The notes below the pieces were generated by a model. It was not told the origin of the DNA, did no database searches, and was given only the letters and a program-made list of their open reading frames with translations. Positions 52,578 through 62,953 of a stretch of 64,000 nt of DNA are shown one piece after another (position 1 is the stretch's first letter; each line of letters opens with the position of its first letter). This DNA is from CBDFLD01 sp965249005 (GTDB taxonomy: Bacteria > Acidobacteriota > UBA6911). The stretch covers positions 286,915 through 350,914 of the forward strand of contig CBDFLD010000015.1 in NCBI GenBank assembly GCA_965249005.1, read 5' to 3'. A program made the translations under genes and the position numbers.

Positions 52578-54525
52578 CCTTTGACACCAGATTTGTGCGG
52601 CAACTGCGGAAAGTTCATGCGCCGTAGCAGCTCTTGAAAGCGAGGGTCATCACGCACGGGTTCCCAGAATTGAAGGGCGTTCACAGCTGCAAGAAGACAG
52701 TCCTTTTCCTCGTATGCTCTATTGAGCCATTCAAAGGTCTGATCCCGATCGCCAAGGGAGGACGTAATCATCGCCAACTGGACGGTCGAGCAGTACTCTC
52801 GCTGCCGCCTTTCCTTTATCTCGTTCAGTATTGCTAGCGCATTCTCTTGTCTTCCCATCAAAGCATAGGCGGAAGCGAGGTATGTCTGACTGAAGGGATC
52901 GTTTTTTTCTAGACTCAAGCCGCGTTCTGACGCTTCAACAGCAGAAGCATATTCGCCCTTCGCAATGTACGCCAACGCAAGTTTCCAGTACTGCCCAACA
53001 CGACTCGGATCCAGCTCGATTGCCTTGCGAGACTGCCCGAGCGAAGCATCGTACTGCCCAGCGTAATATAAGACTAAGGCCAGAACCCGGTTCGCTTCGG
53101 GCGAAACGGGATCCAGCGCAAGAGCTTTCTCAGCTTCAGATATGGCATCGCCGGGCCGATTCATTTCTCCCAGAAACTCCGCATACATAGCACGAAGCAA
53201 AGCGTCGTCAGGATGCATCCGGATCGCTCTCTTGTATTCCGTTTCCGCGCCTTCCCAATCCCATTCATACCAATGTAAGATCATTGCCAGCGAGTAGTGG
53301 GCCTCGGCGATCGTGTCGTCGAGACGCAGAGCTTTTTCGGCTTCCCTCTTACCTATGGGCATCACTTCCCGTGGTGGCTTCAAACCCAAAACCCCCAGTA
53401 CTGCATAGGGGAAAGCCAAACCTGCGTGAGCAAGCACATAGTCTTCATCCAGTGCCAAGGCTCGCTCGAAGTATTCGATGCCCTTGTGAACTCCGTCGCG
53501 GGTAAACTTGTACGCGTGGTGTCGCCCTTGCAGATAAAGATTATAGGCTTCGGCATTTTCGGTAGGGCGCTTTGCCAGGATCTTTTCTTGATCCCCCACG
53601 AGCCTGATCCTGAGCGCATCCACAATCTTCAGGGTAATGTCATCCTGAATATCGAAGATATCCTCCATCTCACGATCGTATCGTTCGGACCACAGATGAT
53701 ATCCGTCAGCCACGTCGATGAGCTGGGCCGTGATACGGAGGCGATTCCCTGCCTTGCGCAGACTGCCTTCTAGTACCGTCTTCACGTCGAGCTTCCGGCC
53801 AATGTCCCGAACATCCAATCCTTTGTCTTTGAACGAAAACGCCGAAGTGCGAGCCGCGACTCGCAAGTGTTCTAGCTTGGTCAGGGCGTTGATCAGTTCT
53901 TCCGCCAGGCCATCGCAGAAGTACTCTTCTTCTTTGTCACGGCTCATGTCTACAAAAGGTAGAACGGCGATTGAGGGCCCTCCTTCCGTTTCCGCCACGG
54001 AAACGGAAGCAGTGCCCCCAGATTCCAGCCGCCGCTTGAGCTGGCGGAGATCCACGTTCAGGCCCCGCGCCGTTTGATATCGTTCATCGGGGGCTTTGGC
54101 CAGGGTCTTTGCAATGATGCGTTCGAGCTCTTCGGACGCTACCTGAATGTTGCGACTCACCGGATTTGGAACCTTGTTGATAATGGAGTTCAACGTATCG
54201 GTAGACGAGTCGCCGCGAAACGGATGCTTCCCCGTGACCATTTCATACAGAACGACCCCGAAAGAAAAGAGATCCGTCCGGTGGTCCAGGGACCGACCAA
54301 TCGCCTGCTCGGGTGACATGTAGTCCACCGTTCCAATCAATACCCCGGATTCGGTCAGATCCTGAGTAACGCCGTCCGAGTCGGCCGCCGTAATAGACTT
54401 TGCCAACCCGAAGTCCAAAACCTTGGCCTGTCCCAGTGTTGTAATAAAGATGTTGGCAGGTTTGATATCCCGGTGCACAATCGACTTCGTGTGCGCCGCA
54501 TCCAGAGCACCGACCACTTGAACCC

Positions 54526-55920
54526 CTAGCAGCCTGTGGATAAAAGCGGATGGAACACAGATCCACGGACAACGATGATCCTGGTGCATACTGGATGGAA
54601 TTCGTCTGCAGATGTCTGACTCGGCCAAAAAGCGGCCCAGATCGACCTCGACCATCTGAAAAAGGCCAAAATACGGAGCAGAAAGGCGCAGAGACGCCCC
54701 TGCAGACTCCGCGGCGTGCCCACGCCATACAGCTGTCGCATCAGCAGTCCGAGATTCAATGCACCGACATGAAGCAGCAACCGTTTGAGGATGTTCGGAT
54801 GCCCTCGCAGGTATACCCGCCGCATTGCACCTGTTTCATAGAGGTGTGCACAAGGTCGTTCCAGTCGTTCTCCCCGTTGGCGAAGCAGGCGCTTTCCCCG
54901 TTCTCCTCGGATACGTCTACGATTTCGGTACACGGCATCCCGCGCACGGGTGTTCCCGTGCCACCGCCGTTTACCCCGCTTTGGTTCGGAAATGTAGCTT
55001 CGGATCTCCAGTTGCTCGAGATCTTCTACCAGTTGCGTGCTGTGATATCCCTTGTCGGTCACAAGCTCCTGCAGTCTATCGCTTTCAGGCAGCACACCCT
55101 CGAGTTGTTCGGCCGCTTCAATGAGCGTCTTCTTGATCGTCGTCGTATCGCCCTGGTTGGCTCCCTGAACCGTGATGCCAACCACCGCTCCGGTTTCCAG
55201 ATCCACGGCGTGTTCGGCCTTGTGAGCCAGATGCGTGCGGCCGTCCTTCATCTTGGTGATGCGGGCGTCCGGATCCTGCGGGTGCTGCCAGTCATCGTTG
55301 GAACCCTTCTTCGGCCGCTTGCGATCTATGCGCGCCAGATCCTCCCGGGTCGGTGTCTCAATACCCGATTCCTGTGCCAGTTTCGTCAAGTAGGTCTCGT
55401 AACTGTCTCCGGTATCCCGCCGTACAATGCTGCGCAAAGCCGCGTTGGCTTCCAGAGTGGTCGCATCCACCCCGAGGGTCTTGCCCTTCACCAGGTCCGC
55501 CTCAGCGAGCCGGCTCAGGATCCAGGCAAAGACTGCGCTATGCGTCTCCACATCCATGCGCCGTCGCGTGCGGGAGATCGTCGAATGATCCGACGGATCC
55601 TCGCCCCACTCGAGTCCCAAGAACCCGCGCAGGCTCAGCGAATCGGCAGCACGCCAGGCGATAGCTCGCTCCGAATCCAGTCCCTCGAAGTATCCGATCA
55701 TCAAAAGACGGAAGTATCGACCAGGTGCCAGACTTGGGCGACCCATCTTGGGTGCATAAAAACACGCACATCGCTGCTCGACAAACTCGTCAAACCCGGC
55801 TTCGTCGAGCACCTGATTCAATCGCTGGTAGAAAGGGTGGGATGCACTCCTGGGGAGATGTTGAGTCGGCACCCACATGCTTTTCTGCTTCGACTTGCGT
55901 TTCTTTTTTCCCATGGCCAT
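54526..55920 (-). CDS. IS1182-like DDE transposase, copy B
   Basis: 464 residues, nearly the same as copy A except a short region near RRVYLRGHPNI and the last ~35 residues. The TAG stop is again supplied by the flanking CTAG target (54526-54528). It has the MGRPSLAPGRYF segment and the LGVDATTLEANAA and VTDKGYHS motifs. A minus-strand start (ATG at 55920) is preceded by sequence within the element. Confidence 0.85.
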   Translation of the reverse strand: MAMGKKKRKSKQKSMWVPTQHLPRSASHPFYQRLNQVLDEAGFDEFVEQRCACFYAPKMGRPSLAPGRYFRLLMIGYFEGLDSERAIAWRAADSLSLRGFLGLEWGEDPSDHSTISRTRRRMDVETHSAVFAWILSRLAEADLVKGKTLGVDATTLEANAALRSIVRRDTGDSYETYLTKLAQESGIETPTREDLARIDRKRPKKGSNDDWQHPQDPDARITKMKDGRTHLAHKAEHAVDLETGAVVGITVQGANQGDTTTIKKTLIEAAEQLEGVLPESDRLQELVTDKGYHSTQLVEDLEQLEIRSYISEPKRGKRRWHGNTRARDAVYRNRRRIRGERGKRLLRQRGERLERPCAHLYETGAMRRVYLRGHPNILKRLLLHVGALNLGLLMRQLYGVGTPRSLQGRLCAFLLRILAFFRWSRSIWAAFWPSQTSADEFHPVCTRIIVVRGSVFHPLLSTGC

Positions 55921-55996
55921 GCGTCGATTTTAGTCGAAGCGCAGTAGAGAGTCGATTCGTGCGGCAAAGAATTTACCGGAGTTTTACCACAGGCTG
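54530..55996 (-). mobile_element. IS1182-like insertion sequence, copy B (1467 bp)
   Basis: The ends are CAGCCTGTGGATAAAAGC and, reverse-complemented, CAGCCTGTGGTAAAACTC. A perfect CTAG stands on both sides (54526-54529 and 55997-56000), showing a 4-bp target duplication at a palindromic site. It is inserted in kinase 2. Compared with copy A it has a cleaner duplication, hence is probably the younger insertion. Confidence 0.92.
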
Positions 55997-56330
55997 CTAG
56001 TTCCAACACCTCGTCCGTATCCAGGATCTTGTCCTCGATCCGGTGCTTCAGCGTCTGTCCTTCGAGCATCTCCATAACAATGAACGGTTGGCTCTCGTGT
56101 TCTCCAATGTCGTGGATGGTACAGATGTTGGGATGATCGAGGGCCGACGCGGTACGCGCTTCCCGCTGGAACCGTTCGAGCGCCTGACGATCGTCGGCCA
56201 GCTTGTCTGGCAGGAACTTCAAGGCGACGTGACGACCCAGGCGAGCATCTTCAGCCTTGTAGACCACACCCATACCACCGCCACCGAGCTTCTCCAAAAT
56301 CTTGTAGTGCGAGATGGTAGTCCCAATCAT

Positions 56331-56470
56331 GTCCGCTGCCTGTTCACGGCGATGCGTTCGATTTCGGCCAATGAATTCTGGACCCGAGCTAACGATTTGG
56401 TGGATTCAAAGCTGGCGGTAGGATAGCAGAGAATGAAGGTGCTCGCGCAGAAAAATTGGGAAAGTCGCTT
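56331..56470. repeat. Kinase-gene spacer duplicated with the gene
   Basis: The 140-base spacer upstream of kinase 2 resembles that upstream of kinase 3 (58727-58871). Both share CGAGCTAACGATTT-GTGGATTCAAAGCTGGC (split here), followed by GTAGGATAGCAGAGAA. This shows the tandem duplication copied the intergenic part, which probably holds the promoter. Confidence 0.7.
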
Positions 56471-58726
56471 CTATTCCGGAAAGTTCATGCGGCGCAGCAG
56501 GTCTTGGAAACGAGGGTCGTCGCGTATGGGGTCCCAGAAATGATACGTGTTCAGCATTACAAGAAGACCGTCGTTTTCCTCGTATGCTTTTTTGAGCCAT
56601 TCAAAGGTTTGACCCTTATCACCAAGGGCGGACGTGAGTATTGCTATCAGCACGGCAGAGAAATACTCTCTCTGTTTTCTTTCCTTGAACTCGCTCAGTA
56701 TCTTCAGCGCATTCTCTTTTCTCCCCATCAACGCATAGGCGCAAGCGAGGTACGTTTGACTTAACGGATTGTTGTTGTCCAGATTCAAGCCGGCTTCAGA
56801 CGCTTTAACCGCGGAAGGATACTCTCCCTTAGCAATGTGTGCGGGGGCGAGGGTCCAGTAGAGCCCAATCGCCGGATCCAGCTCGATTGCCTTACGGGAC
56901 TGTCGGAGTGAAGCGTCGTACTGCCTGGTGTAATACAAAACCGCGGCCAGCGCACGGTTCGCTTCGGGCGAAACGGGATCCAGCGCAAGGGCTTCGTTGG
57001 CTTCAGATGTGGCATCGCCGGACCGATTCATGTGTGCCAAGAATTCCGCATACATAGTACGGAGTATAACTTCGGCAGGATGCAAGCGAATCGCTCTCAT
57101 ATATTCCCTTTCCGCGCCTTCCCAATCCCGTTCGTACCAATGCAAGATCATACCCATAGAGTAGTGAGCCTCAGCGATAGTGTCGTCAATGTTCAGAGCT
57201 CTTCGTGCTTCCTCCTTGCCTTTAGGCATCACTTCCCGTGGTGGTTTCCATCCCAAAATCCCCAGTGCCGCGTAGGAGAAACCCAAACCTGCGTGAGCAA
57301 GTGCATAGTCTTCATCCAATGCCAAGGACTGCTCGAAGTATTCAATGCCCTTGGTTATTCCGTCACCGGTTAACTTGTAAGCATGATGCTGACCTTTGAG
57401 ATACAGATTATAGGCATCGACGTTCTCGGTATGCCGTTTGGTCACGATATCTTCTTGATCCCCCACAAGCCGAATCCTTAGCGCATCCACGATCTTCAAC
57501 GTAATATCGTCTTGGATGTCAAAAATATCCTCCATCTCGCGATCGTATCGCTCGGACCAGAGATGATAGCCATCCACCACATTAATGAGCTGAGCCGTGA
57601 TCCGCAGCCGATCGCCGGCCTTGCGCAGACTTCCTTCTAGTACCGTCCTTACCTTCAGCTTCCGGCCAATCTCGCCGACGTCGAGTCCTTTGCCTTTGAA
57701 CGAAAAAGCCGACGTGCGAGCCACGACCCGTAGGTTTTCCAACTTGGTCAGGGCATTGATCAGCTCTTCTGCCAATCCGTCGCAGAAGTACTCTTCTTCC
57801 TTGTCGCGGCTCATGTCTACGAAGGGAAGAACGGCGATTGAGGGCCGTCCTTCCGTTTCCGCCACGGAAACGGAAGTAGTACCACCAGACTCCATCCGCC
57901 GCTTGAGCTGGCGCAGATCCACGTTCAGGCCACGCGCCGTTTGATATCGTTCATCCGGGGCTTTGGCCAACGTCTTTTCAATAATCCGTCCCAGTTCGCC
58001 CGGGGCGTCCTGCGCGTAGCGAGCGAGTGAAGTGGGAGTTTGCTTGATAATCGAGGCTAACGTGTCGGTCGGAGAGCTACCACGAAACGGATGCCGCCCG
58101 GTCGCCATTTCGTAAAGAACAACCCCGAAAGAAAAAATGTCCGTCCGGTGATCTAGCGGCTGACCAATCGCCTGCTCGGGTGACATGTAATCCACCGTTC
58201 CAATCAATGCTCCTGATTCGGTCAGATCCTGAGTAACGCCGTCCGAGTCGGCCGCCGTAATAGACTTTGCCAACCCAAAGTCCAAAACCTTGGCCTGTCC
58301 CAGTGTTGTAATAAAGATGTTGGCAGGTTTGATATCCCGGTGCACAATCGACTTCGTGTGCGCCGCATCCAGAGCACCGACCATCTGAATCCCTAGTTCC
58401 AACACCTCGTCCGTATCCAGGGGCTTGTCCTCGATCCGGTACTTCAGCGTCTGTCCTTCGAGCATCTCCATGACAATGAACGGTCGGTTCTCGTGCTCTC
58501 CAATGTCATGGATAGCGCAGATGTTGGGATGATTGAGGGCCGAGGCAGCACGCGCTTCCCGCTGGAAGCGTTCGAGCGGCTGACGATCGTCGGCCAGCTT
58601 GTCTGGCAGGAACTTCAAGGCAACATGACGACCTAGTCGTGAATCTTCAGCCTTGTAGACCACACCCATCCCTCCGCCGCCCAGCTTCTCCAGAATCCTG
58701 TAATGAGAGATGGTTGTACCGATCAT
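56471..58726 (-). CDS. Ser/Thr kinase with TolB-like and TPR domains (kinase 3, intact)
   Basis: 751 residues: kinase domain with LGGGGMGVVYKAEDSRLGRHVALKF, IVHRDIKPANIF, LDFGLAK and YMSPEQAIGQPLDHRTD. Then comes a TolB-like segment (PSIAVLPFVDMSRDKEEEYFCDGLAEELINALTKLENLRVVARTSAFSFKGKG) and TPR repeats (LALDEDYALAHAGLGFSYAALG, LALDPVSPEANRALAAVLYYTRQYDAS). Unlike kinase 1 I see no clear membrane helix between kinase and TolB-like region, so it may be cytoplasmic. Start ATG as in its paralogues. Best intact reference for the broken kinase 2 and kinase 4. Confidence 0.93.
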   Translation of the reverse strand: MIGTTISHYRILEKLGGGGMGVVYKAEDSRLGRHVALKFLPDKLADDRQPLERFQREARAASALNHPNICAIHDIGEHENRPFIVMEMLEGQTLKYRIEDKPLDTDEVLELGIQMVGALDAAHTKSIVHRDIKPANIFITTLGQAKVLDFGLAKSITAADSDGVTQDLTESGALIGTVDYMSPEQAIGQPLDHRTDIFSFGVVLYEMATGRHPFRGSSPTDTLASIIKQTPTSLARYAQDAPGELGRIIEKTLAKAPDERYQTARGLNVDLRQLKRRMESGGTTSVSVAETEGRPSIAVLPFVDMSRDKEEEYFCDGLAEELINALTKLENLRVVARTSAFSFKGKGLDVGEIGRKLKVRTVLEGSLRKAGDRLRITAQLINVVDGYHLWSERYDREMEDIFDIQDDITLKIVDALRIRLVGDQEDIVTKRHTENVDAYNLYLKGQHHAYKLTGDGITKGIEYFEQSLALDEDYALAHAGLGFSYAALGILGWKPPREVMPKGKEEARRALNIDDTIAEAHYSMGMILHWYERDWEGAEREYMRAIRLHPAEVILRTMYAEFLAHMNRSGDATSEANEALALDPVSPEANRALAAVLYYTRQYDASLRQSRKAIELDPAIGLYWTLAPAHIAKGEYPSAVKASEAGLNLDNNNPLSQTYLACAYALMGRKENALKILSEFKERKQREYFSAVLIAILTSALGDKGQTFEWLKKAYEENDGLLVMLNTYHFWDPIRDDPRFQDLLRRMNFPE

Positions 58727-59475
58727 GTACGCTGCCTGTTCACGGCAAGACGTCCGGTTTCGTCCAATCGGTCCCGGACCCGAGCTAACGATTTAGTGGA
58801 TTCAAAGCTGGCCGTAGGATAGCAGAGAACGGAGTCAAGCGCGCAGAAAAGTTGGGGGAGTCGTCTACTCCTCACTTCGGGAAGTTCAAGCGGCGCAGCA
58901 GGTCATGGAAGCGGGGGTCGTCACGGATGCGATCGAAAAGGACTGGGAAGACACCCAGGGTTGCGAGCAGACAATCACGTTCCCCATAAGCAGTCTCAAG
59001 CCAATCGAATGTCAGATTTTCCTCACCCAGAGAGCCAGTAACCCATGCAACCAAAACAGCGGGGAAATATTCTCGCGTCCTCCTAGCCTCCAAATCGCGA
59101 AGGATCTCTCGCGCCTTCCCGCTCTCTCCGGTCAAGGCGTAACCCGAAGCAACGCATGCTTGGCATACCGGATTGTCCGGGTCGAGGCTTAGGGCTCGAT
59201 TATATGCCTCGAGAGCGGCATCGTATTGACGCCTGGCAACATAAACAAGACCGAGAAAGAGGGGACCCGACATGTAACTGGAATCCATATTGATGATCTC
59301 ATGCTGCTGTTTTAGTGCAGCGTCATAATGCGACGCATAGATCAAAACTAAGCCCAGCATACGATTTGTTTCAAGTGAGAAAGGATCAAGATCCAGTGCC
59401 ATTTTGGCTTCGGCAATGGCCTCGTCTTGTCGCTTCAAGAGCGACAAGAATTCAGCGTAGAAAACGTGAGCTAGC

Positions 59476-61327
59476 CCCAAAATAAGCGAGGTATGAGCTC
59501 GCTCGGAAAATCGTTTGCCTTTTCCGAATATCTCGTGGATTTCAGCTCCTTGTGCGTAACAGGGAAAGCAAAGAGAAACACAAGAGACAAACCTTCCATT
59601 GGTTGTCTGGATCACTTGATCTTGTTTGTCTCTGTTATGCCCTTCCTTTCGCCCGCCACTCTTGCTCCGCCGGGGGTACGGGCTCACCCGCCGGCGAGGC
59701 GCCTTCAAGTAAACCTGAGTTGCCTGATATAGTCGAACGTCGCCAAAAAGGTTTCGAGATGCTTGCTATAGGCCAATATCCTGTAAACGAGGCGACGACC
59801 GGTTCTTACAATCTGACAGGGTATTTGCACAAAGTTCACCAGGAAGCGTTTGAACTCCATCCTCAAGATATCACGACGTACTGTCGGCGCCTGCGTCACC
59901 AGGCCATACCAGGCCTTCAGATTCCACGCCAGCGATGCGATGACCATGTAGGCCCAGTTCGATACCAGACTGTCCGAAGGCATCCTCAAGGCGTTCACTC
60001 CACTCTTGAGCTGACCGATGACGTTTTCCTGGTTGCAGCGATCGTTGGCAAAAAGGACCACTTCTCCCATCGTCATCTCCCGATCGTTGGTGATGTAGAA
60101 GAAGTACCGGACCTCATCAAACAGCCGGTGCTCCCCCTTTTCGATCGTGAGGTTCTTCCGAACCACAACCATGCGATAGGTTTTCTTACAGTGTCCGGGA
60201 CGATAGTCAAACTCGGCGACCTGCTCGCTCTGCAGGCGGATGTTCTTGAATTCTCTCTCCTTGATTACTTGTTCTTTGACGTTTTCCGGACGGCGCCGTT
60301 CTTCGCTCTTGACCTCATAACGAGGAGGCCGCTCGAGCGGTTTCCATTGTCTCTCCGGCAGGGCATCGGCCATCCCGACCAGGTTCGGCTTGGCGTCATA
60401 ACCAAAGACAAAACCAACCCGCTCGTCCCAGCGATCGAAGTTTCTCGTCAGCGAGAAATCCGTGTCGCCCCGAAGCCAGACCTTCGTAAACACCGACGAC
60501 ACCAGATCGATTGCCCGGTCCATCCACTCGGCCGCTCCGTCGGAAGAGGGACGGTTGCCCGGCCGATTCATCAGATAGAGGACCTCATTCGTATTGGCCA
60601 AGGTCACGATCAACGGTGCGTAACCCCAGATCCCGTTGTAGGCAATGTCCATTCCTTCCTTGCATTCCCCCAAGGTTCCGGCGACGGTCCCGTCCACGTC
60701 GATGATGGCCTCCTTCCGGAAGGAAGCATCCTGCAACTTCCACACCTTGGTTCGGGTTTCATTGATGGTTTCCTGAAGTCCGAAGATCCAATCCTCATCG
60801 AAACGACGGAGGAAATCTCCAGCCGTCGTGGGATCCGGAATCCTCTCGGCTCCCAGTCCGTTCATGTAGGTCTCATCCTGGCGCAACCGCTCGATATCTT
60901 CGAGACAGGTTCCACCCGACAAGACGTTGTATGCGATGTTCAGTACATGATCGGATTCCCAGTAAGGAAAGTGGTACTTGAGCAAAACGATGTTTCTGTT
61001 GATATCTTTGTCCAATCCAAGCTTACACACGAGCTTGTGAATGGCTCCGATACCACCAGATCCGATGGCGCGCGTTCTCTCGGCGATCTCGTAGTAGGTG
61101 TTGGAGTCCTTGAACATAGGATCGGACCGGTCCTCAAACTGATTTCTTTCCAACCGGCGTGTAAGATTTTGCTTGTCTCGGAGGAGGATTCTGTGGTTTC
61201 TTTTATTCACCTGGAATGTGCTCCTTTCGGGATGTCTTGTAAATATATCAAACGCATTTTATCCCGTAACGGCGCACGTTCCAGGGCTTTTCTTCCTCCT
61301 CATGCAAAAAATCACGCTGGACTAAGG
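59476..61327 (-). mobile_element. IS1380-type insertion sequence, copy 3 (1852 bp)
   Basis: Same 1852-bp element in reverse orientation relative to copies 1, 2 and 4, flanked by perfect GCTAGC duplications (59470-59475 and 61328-61333). It is inserted in kinase 4. Its 3' end carries an open frame that reads into the kinase TPR remnant (59708 to 58872). Confidence 0.93.
59705..61210 (-). CDS. IS1380-family transposase (copy 3)
   Basis: 501 residues, identical in translation to copies 1 and 2. Apparently intact and therefore a likely active source of further transposition. Confidence 0.93.
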   Translation of the reverse strand: MNKRNHRILLRDKQNLTRRLERNQFEDRSDPMFKDSNTYYEIAERTRAIGSGGIGAIHKLVCKLGLDKDINRNIVLLKYHFPYWESDHVLNIAYNVLSGGTCLEDIERLRQDETYMNGLGAERIPDPTTAGDFLRRFDEDWIFGLQETINETRTKVWKLQDASFRKEAIIDVDGTVAGTLGECKEGMDIAYNGIWGYAPLIVTLANTNEVLYLMNRPGNRPSSDGAAEWMDRAIDLVSSVFTKVWLRGDTDFSLTRNFDRWDERVGFVFGYDAKPNLVGMADALPERQWKPLERPPRYEVKSEERRRPENVKEQVIKEREFKNIRLQSEQVAEFDYRPGHCKKTYRMVVVRKNLTIEKGEHRLFDEVRYFFYITNDREMTMGEVVLFANDRCNQENVIGQLKSGVNALRMPSDSLVSNWAYMVIASLAWNLKAWYGLVTQAPTVRRDILRMEFKRFLVNFVQIPCQIVRTGRRLVYRILAYSKHLETFLATFDYIRQLRFT

Positions 61328-62953
61328 GCTAGCGCTTCTTTAGGATTCAGGTCAATCGCTCTTCTGAATGCCCTCTCGGCAGCCTCCCAATCCCAACCGT
61401 AATATTCCGAGATCAATCCCAAAAGCCAGTGACCGTCGACGATACTGTCATCTATGCTTATGGCCTTCAGCACTTCGCTTTTGGCCTTGGGCATCACTTT
61501 CAATGCTGGCTCCCAACCCCAAACGCCCAAGATTGTGTTTGACATGCCCAAACCGACGCGGGCTAGAGCATAGTCAGGTTCCAAGGCAAGCACCTCGTCG
61601 AAGTGCGCCATCCCTTTCCGAATCCCCTCCGATGTAAGCTTCAACAATTGGTGCCTCCCCTTCAAATAGAGACGATACGCTTCGAGATTCTCCGTACCGC
61701 GTTTTGGGAGAGCTTGATTTTGATCCCCGACCAGCCGGATCCTGAGTGCATCCACAATCTTCAGGGTTATGTCATCTTGGATATCGAAGATATCCTCCAT
61801 TTCACGATCGTATCGTTCGGACCACAGATGATATCCGTCAGCGACGCTGATCAGCTGGGCGGTAATGCGGAGCCGGTTTCCAGCTTTACGGAGACTCCCC
61901 TCCAGAACCGTCTTCACCTTCAGCTTCCGGCCAATCTCACTGACATCCAGTCCTTTGTCTTTGAATGAAAATGCTGAGGTCCGAGCCACGACGCGCAGGT
62001 CTTCTAACTTGGTCAGAGCGTTGATCAGCTCTTCCGCCAATCCGTCGCAGAAGTACTCTTCTTCTTTGTCGCGGCTCATGTCTACGAAAGGAAGAACGGC
62101 GATTGATCGCCCTTCCGTTTCTGTCACGGAAACGGAAGCAGCACCACCGGACTCCAACTGCCGCTTGAGCTGGCGTAAATCTGCGTTGAGGCCCTTGGCC
62201 GTTTGATAGCGGTCGTCGGGAGATTTTGCCAACGCCTTCTCAATGATGCGTCCAAGTTCGTCGGATGACGTCTGAATGTAACGACTCACCGGGTTTGGAG
62301 ACTTGTTGATGATGGAGTTCAGGGTATCGGTAGACGAGCCCCCGCGAAATGGGTGTTGCCCGGTGGCCATCTCGTAAAGGGTGATGCCAAACGAGAAAAG
62401 GTCAGTCCGATGATCCAATGGCTTACCGATTGCCTGCTCAGGAGACATGTAATCGACTGTTCCAAGCAACGTTCCAGACTGCGTCAGGTCTTGAGTAATC
62501 CCATCCGAGTCGGCAGCGGCTGATGTGATGGACTTGGCCAACCCAAAGTCCAGAATCTTGGCCTGCCCTCGTTCTGTAATGAAGATATTCGCCGGCTTGA
62601 TGTCGCGGTGGACAATCCCCCTAGAGTGGGCGATATCGAGTGCATCCGCAATCTGACTTCCCAGATCCAATAGCTCGTCCGTCTCTAGAGACTTGCTCTC
62701 GATGTGGTCGCGGAGGGTCTGCCCTTCGAAATACTGCATCACAATGTAGGGTTGACCTTCATGCTCACCCACATCGTGAATAGCGCATATGTTGGGATGA
62801 TCCAACGCCGATGCCGCCTTGGCTTCGCGCCGGAACCGCTCCAGTGCCTGAGGGTCTTGAGCCAACTTCTCAGGCAGGAACTTCAAGGCAACATGTCGAC
62901 CCAATCGCACGTCCTCGGCCTTGTAGACCACACCCATCCCACCGCCACCTAGC

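Larger units (their letters stand above)
52574..56330 (-). pseudogene. Ser/Thr kinase-TolB-TPR gene (kinase 2) split by an IS1182-like element
   Basis: The N-terminal part (56330 to 55997) carries the glycine loop LGGGGMGVVYKAEDARLGRHVALKF and stops at DEVLEL. The C-terminal part (54525 to 52574) begins GVQVVGALDAAHTKSIVHRDIKPANIF. Removing the element and one CTAG gives ...DEVLELGVQVVGALDAAH... without a frame change, 2286 bases or 761 residues, close to the 751 of kinase 3. The join matches the intact paralogue (DEVLELGIQMVGALDAAH). So the gene was intact until the insertion. The remnants keep the HRD and DFG motifs in the C-terminal part and lack the ATP loop there. A GTG/ATG start within the remnant is unlikely to give an active kinase. 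Confidence 0.93.
58872..62952 (-). pseudogene. Ser/Thr kinase-TolB-TPR gene (kinase 4) split by two IS1380-type copies
   Basis: The gene enters the window just after its first ~16 codons, at LGGGGMGVVYKAEDVRLG, because IS1380-type copy 4 sits in the glycine-loop region. The rest runs to 61328, where copy 3 interrupts the TPR part at ...DLNPKEALA. It resumes at HVFYAEFLSLLKRQDEAIAEAK down to 58872. Joining across copy 3 with one GCTAGC gives an unbroken frame (NPKEALAHVFYAEF), 741 codons for the visible part. HRD (GIVHRDIKPANIF) and DFG (LDFGLAK) are intact. Two independent insertions in one gene suggest that its loss is tolerated or selected. Confidence 0.92.

Noticed and set aside
54550..55947. 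465-codon open frame antisense to the IS1182-like transposase (also 17540-18937)
   Set aside because: Same reason: a byproduct of transposase codon bias, with no independent ribosome site.
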